From VXNE01 sp963665455 (GTDB taxonomy: Bacteria; Pseudomonadota; Gammaproteobacteria; Pseudomonadales; Azotimanducaceae): DNA of 64,000 nucleotides. Positions 51,005-60,400 of this stretch are shown piece by piece. A program made the translations under genes and the position numbers. The notes under the pieces were generated by a model, which was not told the origin of the DNA, did not search any database, and worked only from the letters and a program-made list of their open reading frames with translations. Position 1 is the first letter of the stretch, and every line of letters begins with the position of its first letter. Where the stretch lies: assembly GCA_963665455.1 (NCBI GenBank), contig OY762279.1:2294001-2358000 (forward strand), given 5' to 3'.

Positions 51005-51607
51005 GTGCCGATCCATTACGTACTGATCGACTACGAGAACGTACAGCCGAAGAACTTGGCGGCGCTGAAGGACGATGCGAAGGGCCGCTCCTTCCGCGTC
51101 ATCGTGTTCGTTGGGGCCAATCAGACCAAGATTCCGAAGGACCTCGTGTTCGAGATGCAGTCCTTCGGTAGCGGGGCGGACTACATCGAGATCTCGGGGA
51201 GCGGCAAGAACGCGCTCGATTTCCACATCGCCTACTACCTGGGCAAGCTCGCCGAGCCCGGCTCGGGCGACCACTTCCATCTCGTTTCCAGGGACACTGG
51301 GTTCGACCCGCTCATCAGGCACTTGCAGGCGAACGGCATCGAAGTGGAGCGGAGGAAGGGGCTGTTCGAGATTCCGTGGCTCGAGGTGGCCGAAACGGAT
51401 TCGCTCGCCGAGCAGCTAGACAAGGTGGTCCAGAACTTCGACCTCCAGGGCAAGTCGCGCCCACGCAAGGTGCGCACGCTCAAGACGACCATCAACAATC
51501 TCTTCGGCAAGAGCCTCTCCGACGAGCAACTCGACACGCTGGTGGACGGTCTGAAGGAGCGCAAGTACATCGCCATCGAAGGGGAACGGATCAGGTACAA
51601 GCCGTGA
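51005..51607 (+). CDS. PIN/NYN-like nuclease-domain protein
   Basis: A 200-residue protein starting VPIHYVLIDYENVQPKNL, with the first PIN/NYN acidic site (LIDYEN). VIVFVGANQTKIP, NALDFHIAYYLGKL and LVSRDTGFDPLIRHL follow, carrying the other acidic residues. The C-terminal ~60 residues form a separate small helical domain (TLKTTINNLFGKSLSDEQL, DTLVDGLKERKYIAIE). It is a likely RNase or RNA-binding protein. The GTG start at 51005 is used. The stop overlaps the GTG of the enolase-superfamily gene. Confidence 0.8.
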   Translation: MPIHYVLIDYENVQPKNLAALKDDAKGRSFRVIVFVGANQTKIPKDLVFEMQSFGSGADYIEISGSGKNALDFHIAYYLGKLAEPGSGDHFHLVSRDTGFDPLIRHLQANGIEVERRKGLFEIPWLEVAETDSLAEQLDKVVQNFDLQGKSRPRKVRTLKTTINNLFGKSLSDEQLDTLVDGLKERKYIAIEGERIRYKP

Positions 51608-52692
51608 AGATCACCCGGTTCTCCACCACCCCGCTCACCCTCGGCAAGAGCCTGCTCCGCGTCGAGACGGACGCCGGGGTCGAGGGCTGGGCGGAGGTGC
51701 CGGGCCGCAACAACCGCGTCTTCGACGGCTATCTGGAGGGCGTGATCGCACCCGTCCTCGTCGGGCAGGCCCCTCGCCTCATCGACCGGCACTGGGAGAC
51801 GTTAGCGCTCGGGCGCGAGGAGCGCTTCTTCAAACTGCCCGGCTGGGTCGTCGGCGTCGTCGACGTGGCCCTTTGGGACCTCCTCGGCAAGGAAACGGGG
51901 CTCCCGGTACACACGCTCATGGGCGGGGCGCGCCGCACGACGATTCCGCTGTACTGGAGTACGGGGTCGGGCTGGCGCATGCAGCCGGAGGAGATGCTGG
52001 CGTTGGTCCGGGACGGTTGGGAGCGGGGATTTCGCGCCTTCAAGATCCGCATGGATTGGCGTGGTTGGCGGCAGGACATGGACCCGGAGAAGGACTTCCA
52101 GCTCTTCCGGCGCGCCCGCGAGTTCCTGTCCGGGGGCGAGTATCTCGGCTTCGACGCCAACAATGGCTACTCGGTGTCCACCGCCATCCAGCAGGGGCGG
52201 CGTTTCGAGGCCCTCGGCATCGACCACTTCGAGGAGCCGATCCCCCACTACGACCTGCCGGGGCTGAAGCAGGTCAGCGATGCGCTAGACGTGGCGGTAT
52301 CGGCGGGGGAGCAGGACGCCTTCCGCTGGTGGTTCCAGAATCTGGTACTGCTGGGCGACCCGGACATCCTCCAGCCCGACATCCTGAACGCCGGCGGGCC
52401 GAGCGAGGTCAAGCGCATCTTCGAGATGGCGACGACCCTCGACAAGCCGGTCATGCCGCACAGCCCGCAGGCGGGCATCAACTCGATGGCGTCCCTGCAC
52501 GTCTACGCGACCGTGCAGAACGCGACGCGGCCCCATGAGTTCTCGATCGAGTTCTCCGGGCCCCTCGACGACGTCGCGGACCTCTATGGCGAGGACGTGC
52601 TGCCGCGCAACGGCGCGATGACCCTGACGGACAAGCCGGGCTTCGGGATCGAACTCAACGAGACGGCGCTGGCGCGGCTGGCGGTGGGGTGA
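51604..52692 (+). CDS. Mandelate racemase/muconate-lactonizing (enolase superfamily) enzyme
   Basis: A 362-residue enolase-superfamily enzyme with the usual capping and barrel domains. The catalytic barrel shows FRAFKIRMDW (Lys), YLGFDANNGYS (metal ligand Asp), HFEEPIPHYDLPG (Glu) and VSAGEQDAF (third metal ligand Glu), followed by VMPHSPQAGINS near the end. It would abstract the alpha-proton of a carboxylate substrate (racemase or dehydratase of a sugar acid or similar). The GTG overlaps the NYN-family stop, an unusual pairing that may be accidental. The substrate is unknown. Confidence 0.9.
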   Translation: MKITRFSTTPLTLGKSLLRVETDAGVEGWAEVPGRNNRVFDGYLEGVIAPVLVGQAPRLIDRHWETLALGREERFFKLPGWVVGVVDVALWDLLGKETGLPVHTLMGGARRTTIPLYWSTGSGWRMQPEEMLALVRDGWERGFRAFKIRMDWRGWRQDMDPEKDFQLFRRAREFLSGGEYLGFDANNGYSVSTAIQQGRRFEALGIDHFEEPIPHYDLPGLKQVSDALDVAVSAGEQDAFRWWFQNLVLLGDPDILQPDILNAGGPSEVKRIFEMATTLDKPVMPHSPQAGINSMASLHVYATVQNATRPHEFSIEFSGPLDDVADLYGEDVLPRNGAMTLTDKPGFGIELNETALARLAVG

Positions 52693-52715
52693 CACGGATC
52701 CCTGCCGAGTCCTCC

Positions 52716-52844
52716 CTACGGAAACGGCATGTACCAGAGCAGGGCGCCCATCGAGACGAGGATGAAGACCATCGCGAGCGCCAGGATGCGCTGGGACGTC
52801 AGTCCGCGCCGTTCCTCGGACGCGCGTTTGCGATCGTCGGACAT
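52716..52844 (-). CDS. Small single-helix membrane protein (42 aa)
   Basis: The ORF reads MSDDRKRASEERRGLTSQRI, then one hydrophobic helix LALAMVFILVSMGALLWYM, ending PFP. The charged N-terminus is cytoplasmic by the positive-inside rule. It sits 19 bases downstream of the D-aminoacylase stop on the same strand, so it is probably the second gene of that operon. Too short for family recognition; the conserved topology pattern suggests it is real. Confidence 0.55.
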   Translation of the reverse strand: MSDDRKRASEERRGLTSQRILALAMVFILVSMGALLWYMPFP

Positions 52845-52863
52845 GGCTGCCGTGGTCCCCGCG

Positions 52864-54579
52864 TCACGCCGCGCCACGGGCCAGCGGGCCGCGTAGCAGC
52901 CGCCCGGACGCGGCGCCCGTGTGCGCGTTGTCGCGCAGCAGGACCTCGCCGTTCACCACCGTCGCCGCGATGCCGTTGGCGGTTTGCTTGAAGCGCTTGG
53001 CGCCGCCGGGCAGGTCGTGGACGACTACCGGCATCCGGGGCCCGATCCGGTCGGGGTCGAACACCGTCACGTCCCCGGCGAAGCCGACGCGGAGCAGGCC
53101 CCGGTCGTGGAGCCCCCAGTGCGTCGCCGGCTCGAGGGTCACCATCCGCACCGCTTCCTCCAGGGTCAGCGCCTGCTTCTCCCGCACCCAGTGGCTGAAG
53201 AGGTGCGTCTGTAGCGAGCTGTCCATGATCTGCGAGACGTGCGCGCCGGAGTCCGAGAACGTCACGACGGAGCGGGGATGCTTCATCATGGCGAGCACGT
53301 CGGCGTCGACCTCGTTGTTGATCGGGTGGCGGAAGAGGGTCTTGAGGTCGCCCTCCAACGCGATGTCGAGGAACGCCTGGGCGGGCGCGACGCCGCGTTC
53401 CGCCGCGACTTCCGCCAACGAGCGGTGTCGTTCCGTCATCGAGTCCATCACGAACAACCAATCCCAATCCGGCGGGGCCGCCGTGACGCCCCGCGCCGCG
53501 TGGCGCTCGCTCGGGCGGCTCGCGATGTCCACGAGCTTCGCCTGGAGCACCGGATCGGCCAGCTTCACGCGCTGCGCCTCGATGGGTAGCGCACGCACGT
53601 CGCGCCAGACGTTCCAGCCGTCGAAGGGGGTGTAGGACTCGAACGTGTAGAGGACGTTGAGCGAACGGGAGTGCACTTGCGCGAACATGCGTCCGCCCGC
53701 CGTTGCCGTCTCGTCGAGCAGGTCGAAGTAGCGCCGCCACAGGTCCGGCGCGTGCCGGGACGCGAACATGCCCCACGTGACGGGCACGCCGGTCTCGACG
53801 GAGAGGTCGCGCAGCCGCTCGTGGTAGTCGCGAATCCGGTCCGGGTCGGGACCGGTGCGCTCGCCGGCGATCTCGAACATGCCGGCGCCGGTCTCGCCCA
53901 TCGCCCGCACGATGGCGCGCACCTCCTCCCAGCTCGCGACGCGGCTCGCGACCGGCTTGTGGTCCGAGGTCTGGTGGTTGGGGGAACGGGATGTCGTGAA
54001 GCCCATCGCGCCGGCCCGCACGGCTTGGCGCACGATGGCCGCCATGCGGGCGAGGTCGTCCTCGTTCGCGGGTTCCGTGAAGGCGCGCTCGCCCATCACG
54101 TACGTGCGCACGGCGGAGTGTCCGACGTAGCCCGCGTAGTTGATGCCCTTCGGCAGGGCGTCCAGCACGTCGAGGTACTCGGGATACGTCTCCCAGCGCC
54201 AGCGGATGCCCTCCAGCATGGACTCGCGGGCGATGTCCTCCGCCCGTTCGAGGTTGCGGAATACCAGGTCTGCTTCCTCCTCCCGGCACGGTGCCAGGGT
54301 GAAGCCGCAGTTGCCCATGACGACGCTCGTGACGCCGTGATAGCAGGAGCACGAGCCGATGGGATCCCAGAAGACTTGCGCGTCCATGTGGGTGTGCCCG
54401 TCCACGAAACCTGGCGTCACGACATGGCCCTCGGCGTCGATGGTGTCCTTCCGCCCGTTCTCGCGAATGCGCCCAATCGCCGCGATGCGGCCGCCCGCGA
54501 TGCCGAGGTCGGCGCGGTAGGCCGGGGCGCCGGAGCCGTCCACGATGGAACCGTTCTTGATGACGAGGTCGTACGGCAT
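52864..54579 (-). CDS. N-acyl-D-amino-acid deacylase/amidohydrolase-3 family enzyme
   Basis: A 571-residue metal-dependent amidohydrolase. It starts MPYDLVIKNGSIVDGSGAPAY, has the metal motif VDGHTHMDAQVFWDP, TSVVMGNCGFTLAPCREEE (D-aminoacylase-type Cys segment), and a C-terminal region VTLEPATHWGLHDRGLLRVG, then NGEVLLRDNAHTG. It would release D-amino acids from N-acyl forms or act on related amides. The ATG at 54579 follows a purine-rich stretch (GGAGCAGG). It is probably followed in one transcript by the 42-residue membrane protein gene. Confidence 0.9.
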   Translation of the reverse strand: MPYDLVIKNGSIVDGSGAPAYRADLGIAGGRIAAIGRIRENGRKDTIDAEGHVVTPGFVDGHTHMDAQVFWDPIGSCSCYHGVTSVVMGNCGFTLAPCREEEADLVFRNLERAEDIARESMLEGIRWRWETYPEYLDVLDALPKGINYAGYVGHSAVRTYVMGERAFTEPANEDDLARMAAIVRQAVRAGAMGFTTSRSPNHQTSDHKPVASRVASWEEVRAIVRAMGETGAGMFEIAGERTGPDPDRIRDYHERLRDLSVETGVPVTWGMFASRHAPDLWRRYFDLLDETATAGGRMFAQVHSRSLNVLYTFESYTPFDGWNVWRDVRALPIEAQRVKLADPVLQAKLVDIASRPSERHAARGVTAAPPDWDWLFVMDSMTERHRSLAEVAAERGVAPAQAFLDIALEGDLKTLFRHPINNEVDADVLAMMKHPRSVVTFSDSGAHVSQIMDSSLQTHLFSHWVREKQALTLEEAVRMVTLEPATHWGLHDRGLLRVGFAGDVTVFDPDRIGPRMPVVVHDLPGGAKRFKQTANGIAATVVNGEVLLRDNAHTGAASGRLLRGPLARGAA

Positions 54580-54640
54580 GGAGCCTGCTCCGGTATTGCG
54601 GGAACCCACGCCACAGGCTATCACGGCGTGGTCGCGTTCC

Positions 54641-55069
54641 CTACGAGCCGCCCGTTGCCGACCAGGACCGGATGCCGTCGATGTCGATGCGGATCGCGGT
54701 GGATCCCGTGGGCGTCGCCTCGTACTGAGGGTACTTGCGCAGGAGCGTTGCGCGGATCGCCGGCTCTAGCGGGACGACCGTGGCGGTGCCGTCGGCGCGT
54801 AGCCAGCGCAGCCGCGACCAATCGTCTTGGTACTCGTCGATGAGCAGGCATACCGCCGGGTTGGCCTCGATGTTCTCGATGCGCCGCAGCTTGCGTCCGC
54901 TCTTCGGCTTGCCATCGATGGGGATGAACAGGGCGCCGCCTTGCTCGCAGAAGACGACGGGCACGAGGTGTGGCTGCCGGTCGCCCGCGGTCGCCAGCCG
55001 GGCCACGGCGGCGCGAGCGGCCCAGGCCGGAAGGAGTGGCGAGCCTGGAACCCCCTTGCCCGTCGTCAT
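54641..55069 (-). CDS. PPOX-class F420-dependent oxidoreductase (Rv0121-like)
   Basis: A 142-residue split-barrel flavin/F420-binding protein. It reads MTTGKGVPGSPLLPAWA, then VARLATAGDRQPHLVPVVFC, LFIPIDGKPKSG, LRRIENIEANPAVCLLIDEYQDDW and RWLRADGTATVV. This is the order of the TIGR03668-type PPOX family of actinobacteria and some others. An ATG at 55069 is chosen; the frame upstream is not family-like. Together with the three LLM proteins it suggests F420 use, but F420 synthesis genes are not in the window. Confidence 0.85.
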   Translation of the reverse strand: MTTGKGVPGSPLLPAWAARAAVARLATAGDRQPHLVPVVFCEQGGALFIPIDGKPKSGRKLRRIENIEANPAVCLLIDEYQDDWSRLRWLRADGTATVVPLEPAIRATLLRKYPQYEATPTGSTAIRIDIDGIRSWSATGGS

Positions 55070-55133
55070 ATCGAGCCCAGCTTGGGTTGCGGAAGTCCAG
55101 TTTGCCACGAGGAAGGGCAGACAAAGCAGGATT

Positions 55134-56363
55134 CTAGTCCGCCCGACCCATCCAGTTGGCACGTCGACCGGTCTCGGTCGGGGGCGTCGTCGTGCCGCAT
55201 CCTCGGCACGCATCGTTGGGGTCCTTGACCCAAACGCGGTGTGTCGTAAGGACTCCGCAATTCGGGCATTCGAGGACGTCTCGTCCCCGCGTGAACGGGT
55301 AGATCAAGTTGATCCAGATCCACAGATAGCCGAGTCGACCGATGACCATGAGCATTGCCACCGAGCCGGCGGCTGGGCTCTCCAGGGTTACCGCGGCCAG
55401 GACCCACAGCACGGCCGCGGTCCAATACGCGCGCCACGCCATCTCGGCGCGGTTGCGCCGCAGAAAACGGAACCCATCAAACATGCCGTAGAGGGCAAGC
55501 GGCATGGCACTGAGCACCAAGCCATCGCCCGAATACCCGCCCGTCGCCACGCCGAGGACAAACAGGCCGCCCAACACGGGGTAAGCGACTCTCCGCCACG
55601 ATCTGGACGGAGGCAAACCGAGCTCCTCCGGCGACCAGGCATGGACGCGCTCACCACTGACGATCAGCAGGAGACGGACGCCGCCGTCCTCGTCGCACTC
55701 CAGCCGAAAGGGAGGCTGCTCGTTGAGCTTTTGCACGAGCACGGCCTGCGCGTGCTCCGGCAGTTCCGGCAACGACATATCCAAGAGCTCGTCGCGGCTC
55801 TTCCCGGTGCCGATCAACTCCGTCAGGGCGTTCGAGGTTCCGAGCCTCGTCCGTACCGCCCCGACGACTCGGCTTGCACGGTCGGCCGGGGCGACTTGGT
55901 CGGGACCCGCGAGCTCCGGCAACGCCGTTGTGGGGCCGGAGGTTCCGCCGCCGGAACTCTCGATGCCTTGACGAACGATACTCCTGAGGCTCTCGCCGAG
56001 CAGCGCAATCACCTCGGCGTCGACGGTGTCCGTCACGGGTGCCCACGTGTGGAGGCGTCTATTGCCGAGCATCAACACCAGATGCACGTTGCCGTCGGCG
56101 TCGCACTCCAGCCGAAACGGCGGTTGCTGCCGGAGCAGCGATTCATAGTGCATGAGCGTTTCGTCCGCCTGGGCGACATCCTCGCCTTGCATGAGCAACT
56201 CCAACAAGCCGTCCCGGGTCAGGCCGTTGCCGATGGCTTCGGCAACGTCGGCGAAACTCGTCCTCTCCAGCGTCCTTCCCACGAGTCGCACCACGTCCGG
56301 ATGGATGTCCTCATGTTCTGTCGTCACCCTTGCCGCCTCGGTTGCAAAGCTGTCATCCCGCAT
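55134..56363 (-). CDS. Two-repeat membrane protein with C-terminal zinc ribbon, unknown family
   Basis: A 409-residue protein with an unusual layout. An approx. 80-residue unit occurs twice (residues about 26-108 and 165-246). Each unit ends with nearly identical QPPFRLECDxDG and a beta strand then W(A/S)P (HTWAP and HAWSP). Hydrophobic segments follow (VLGGLFVLGVATGGYSG, LWVLAAVTLES, MLMVIGRLGYLWIW). The end has CPNCG and CRGCG, a zinc ribbon. I recognise no family. The repeated unit may be a soluble sensor or binding module on the inner face of the membrane. It is divergent from the nucleoside hydrolase gene across 141 bp. Confidence 0.75.
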   Translation of the reverse strand: MRDDSFATEAARVTTEHEDIHPDVVRLVGRTLERTSFADVAEAIGNGLTRDGLLELLMQGEDVAQADETLMHYESLLRQQPPFRLECDADGNVHLVLMLGNRRLHTWAPVTDTVDAEVIALLGESLRSIVRQGIESSGGGTSGPTTALPELAGPDQVAPADRASRVVGAVRTRLGTSNALTELIGTGKSRDELLDMSLPELPEHAQAVLVQKLNEQPPFRLECDEDGGVRLLLIVSGERVHAWSPEELGLPPSRSWRRVAYPVLGGLFVLGVATGGYSGDGLVLSAMPLALYGMFDGFRFLRRNRAEMAWRAYWTAAVLWVLAAVTLESPAAGSVAMLMVIGRLGYLWIWINLIYPFTRGRDVLECPNCGVLTTHRVWVKDPNDACRGCGTTTPPTETGRRANWMGRAD

Positions 56364-56504
56364 TACTCCGGCTTTGCCGACTGCGCGGTAGGCAAGTACC
56401 GCACCGCGTCAAATCGGCGTTACGCCCGCGCGTCCAAACGCGGGACTTCACTCATCACGATTCCGTGTGGACACATCATTGTAGGACGTTGGTAACCTCT
56501 CCCC

Positions 56505-57416
56505 ATGCACCGCATGATCGTCGACTGCGACCCCGGCCATGACGACGCCATCGCGTTGATCCTGGCGCACCAACACGCCGAGGTGCTCGGCATCACCACC
56601 GTCGCCGGCAACGCCCCCCTCGAGGCCACGACCGCCAACGCCCTGATGATGACGGCGTTGCTCGACGTCGACACGCCGGTGCATTCCGGCGCCTCGGAGG
56701 CGCTCGCGGGACCGGCGCCCCATGCGCAGGCCGTGCATGGCAGTTCGGGACTCGGCGGCGTCACGCGGATTGAGCACGACCGGGCGGTGGCGAGCACGGA
56801 CGCCGTCGGCTTTCTCCTCGATGCGCCGGGGCCCGACGACTGGATCGTGGCGCTTGGGCCGCTTACCAACTTGGCGCTCGCCATCGAGCGCGACCCGGGT
56901 TGGGTGCGCCGCATCGCGGGCATCTCGATCATGGGCGGCAGCGCGACGGTGGGCAACGTCACGCGGGTGGCCGAGTTCAACATCTGGGCGGACCCGGAAG
57001 CCGCGGCACGCGTGTTCGGGGCGGGGGCGGAGTTGACCATGTGCGGCCTCAACCTCACCCACCAGTTCCGCTCGACGGACGCGATCACCGAGCGTCTGCG
57101 GGGAGTGGACGATCCACGGGCCACCCTCGCGGCGCAGTCGTTCGACTATCTCCATGCGCGCATGGCGGAGTTCATCGGCAGCCGGGACGCCGCGTTGCAC
57201 GATCCCTGCGCCGTGCTCGCGGTGACGCACCCGGACCTCATCGATACCGAGACCCGCGCCGTGGACGTGGAGACGGAGGGGGCATTGACCCGGGGCATGA
57301 CGGTGGTGGATCAGCGGATCAGCCGCCGGCGCGATCCCGGCAACGTGCGCGTTGCGTACGGGATCGACGCGGATCGGGCTTGGGAACTGGTATTCGTCGC
57401 CCTGGGCGCGTCCTGA
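56505..57416 (+). CDS. Inosine-uridine-preferring nucleoside hydrolase family protein
   Basis: A 303-residue nucleoside hydrolase (IUNH). It has the calcium-binding signature DCDPGHDDA at residues 7-15, TTVAGNAPLEATTANAL, VALGPLTNLALAI and RIAGISIMGG, and the late Asp residues around HDPCAVL. It cleaves ribonucleosides to base and ribose. The nucleobase preference is not resolved. It is transcribed opposite to the zinc-ribbon protein gene from the shared 141-bp intergenic region. Confidence 0.93.
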   Translation: MHRMIVDCDPGHDDAIALILAHQHAEVLGITTVAGNAPLEATTANALMMTALLDVDTPVHSGASEALAGPAPHAQAVHGSSGLGGVTRIEHDRAVASTDAVGFLLDAPGPDDWIVALGPLTNLALAIERDPGWVRRIAGISIMGGSATVGNVTRVAEFNIWADPEAAARVFGAGAELTMCGLNLTHQFRSTDAITERLRGVDDPRATLAAQSFDYLHARMAEFIGSRDAALHDPCAVLAVTHPDLIDTETRAVDVETEGALTRGMTVVDQRISRRRDPGNVRVAYGIDADRAWELVFVALGAS

Positions 57417-57490
57417 ACGGCGACGGTCGCTCGCGGTGCGGTCCCGACCGCGATTCCCGGGCGGCGTTCGAGGCCGGGGGCGGCAGCGTC

Positions 57491-60400
57491 TCAGTCCCTT
57501 TGCAACGGCTGCCGCAACAGCGCAAGCAACGCCTCGGGATCGAGCCGGGCGGCGGCATCGGCCCCTTCGAGGAGGCGTTCGGCGAGGTCGCGCTTGCGGT
57601 GGTGCAGGTCGACGATCTGCTCCTCGATGGTGCCCTTCGCGATCAGGCGGTAGATGGTGACGGGGCGCGTCTGACCGATGCGGTGCGCCCGGTCCGAGGC
57701 CTGGTCCTCGACCGCGGGGTTCCACCACGGGTCCATGTGGATGACGTAGTCGGCGGCCGTCAAGTTGAGCCCCACGCCCCCAGCCTTGAGGGAAATCAGG
57801 AATGCGTCCCCGACGCCGGCCTGGAACGCGGCGATGCGTTCGGCGCGGGTCTTCGCCGGGGTGGCGCCGTCCAGATACTGGTAGGGGATGCCGGCCTCGC
57901 GCAGGTGCTCCTCGACGAGCTTGAGATGCTTCACGAACTGGGAGAAGACCAGCACCTTGTGACGATTGGCGAGCAGTTCGTCCAAGGTTGCCGCGAACGT
58001 GGCGAGCTTCGAGCTCGGCGGGGCGGAGGCGCCGGCATCGAGCACCAGCCGGGGGTTGCAGCAGGCGAGCCGCAACCGGGTGAGGTGCGCGAGGATGCGT
58101 ATGCGCTGCTGGGCATCGCCGGTCCCCGCGTGGGTCTCCTCGAGTTCGGCGACGGCACGCTCCCGGATGGTCTCGTAGAGCGCGGCTTCCTCCACGGACA
58201 TCTCCACATGCAGGGCGATCTCGGTGCGCTCCGGCAGGTCCTCGATCACCTCGCTCTTGAGGCGGCGCAGCACGAATGGGGCGATCACCCGCCGCAGGCG
58301 CCCCCGCGCGTCCTCGTCGCCGTCGCGTTCGATGGGCAGGCCGAAGTGACGGCGGAAACGCTCGGTGGAGCCGAGCAGCCCGGGATTCACGAAGGCGAAC
58401 AGGGAGTGCAGGTCCATCAGGTTGTTCTGGATGGGCGTGCCCGTGGTGACGAGGCGGAAGTCGGCGCCGAGCCGCCGGGCGGCCCGGGCCCGCTTGGCGG
58501 TGGGGTTCTTGATCGCCTGGGCCTCGTCGAGCACGGCGCTGTGCCAGGGTACGTCCGCCAGCGCGTCGGCGTCGTTCTGTAGCAGGCCATAGGTGGTCAG
58601 ATAGAGGTCGAATGGTGACGGGGCCTCCAGGAGCCGGGCCCGCGAACTCGCGCTGCCGACCAGCCGCTTGACGCGCAGCGTCGGAGCGAAGCGCCGGGCT
58701 TCGTCCGCCCAGTTCGCGACCACCGAGGTCGGCGCCACCACCAGGGCCGGTCCGTCCGGTGCCCGCTCGACGAGAATGGCGAGGGCCTGCACGGTCTTGC
58801 CGAGGCCCATGTCGTCCGCGAGGCACGCCCCGGCGCCCCAGCGGCTCAGCCGCGAGAGCCAGCGAAAGCCGTCCAACTGATACGGACGCAACTCGGCCTG
58901 CAGCGTACTCGGCAATTCGGGTTCGAAGGACTCCGCCGCCGCGAGGCGCGCGCGCCGCTCGCGCCACGCTTGGTCGGCGGTGAGCTCGGCGTCCTCCAGC
59001 AGGTCATCGAGCGCAAGAGCGCCCATCGGATGGAGGGTCATCGCCCCGCCACTTGCGGGTGCCGCGAGGCTTGCCAAGTCGTCCAGTTGGCGCCGGAACC
59101 CGTCCGTCAGGGCCAGGAACTCGCCCGGTTCGAGTTCGAGGAAGCGTGAGCCGGGATGGGCCTCCAGCAGGGCGAATAGGCGTTGCAGGTCGAGCAGGCG
59201 CTCCGCGTCCACCCGCAATTCGCCGGAGGCGCGCAACCACTCCGCCGCCGACTTGACGTTGAGCGCGAGCGACTTCGCGGATGCCCGGGCGACGATGCGC
59301 AGCGGCTCGCCACGCGGCCACTTGCACCGCGCCCCGGCACCCTGTAGCCGATCCAGGAACTCCAGGCAGTCGACGGGCTCCGGGAGCAGCAGCGGTTGCT
59401 GTTCGGTGGGCCGCGGCGCGAGTACCGGGCAACGTTCGATGAGATCGGCGACGGCCCCGCGCTCGGCGTCGAGGTCGCGGCGGGCGCGGACGCTCTCGCC
59501 GTCCCGGACCGCGAACACCGTCACGCCCCCCGCGCCGGGCTCGAAGCAGATGCCGGAGTCCGCCACGGGTTCCACCGCGAGCGCGGCCTTCAAGCCGGCG
59601 TCGAACGGTTCCAGCCGGACCCAGGGTTCCGGGTCGGCCTCGACCAGGGACGTGCCCGGCGCGTCATCGTCCACGCCGCCGTGTACCCGGACCTCGGATA
59701 CGAGGGCGGAGACCGCCTCCATCAGGCGGGGCCGGGCGGTACGGGGGAGCTTGATCCCTTCGGGTGGGACAATCTCGAGCAAGCGCTGACGGCCCGGCGT
59801 GAAGTGCGTCACCTCGCAGCGCCGGCCGCTGAGGTGGCAGGCATAGTCGGTGTCGGCGTCGACCTCCGGAGGGTGCGGTTCGATCGTCGCCGTCACCCAC
59901 TCCGCGTCTTCGTCGATGCGCAGTTCCACCTCCCTGCGGACAACGTCCACCGTTTCGCCGTCGGCGTTGAAGACGTGGGGGTGGCCCGCGAGGGCATAGA
60001 GACCCTCCGCGCCGAGCGCATACCGGTCATCGCCGTACCAACCGTGGGACACGGTGATCGCCGCCGCCGCGGCACGGTCCTCGTCGCGGAGAAAATCGAA
60101 CGTGTGGCCCTCGTGGGCGAGGCGCTTCAGGGACACTTTCCTGCCCTTGCCCCAGGTGCCGCTCTTGTTCCGGCGTTGTTCCCGCGCCATGAGCTCCACG
60201 TGCGCGAACCCCTCCTGAATTTCCCAGGCGAGCCTCCGCTCCGGGCCTTCGGCACGTTGGCGGCTCGCTTGACCGGCGGTGTCGTAAGCGTACTGCTCGA
60301 GGGCGCGCAGGGACCGCTCCCACTCCGGGGCCGGTGCCGCGAGGGTGGTAAGCGACGTCGTGCCGAGCTCGGCATGGTCGTCCACCGCGAGGGTGTCCCC

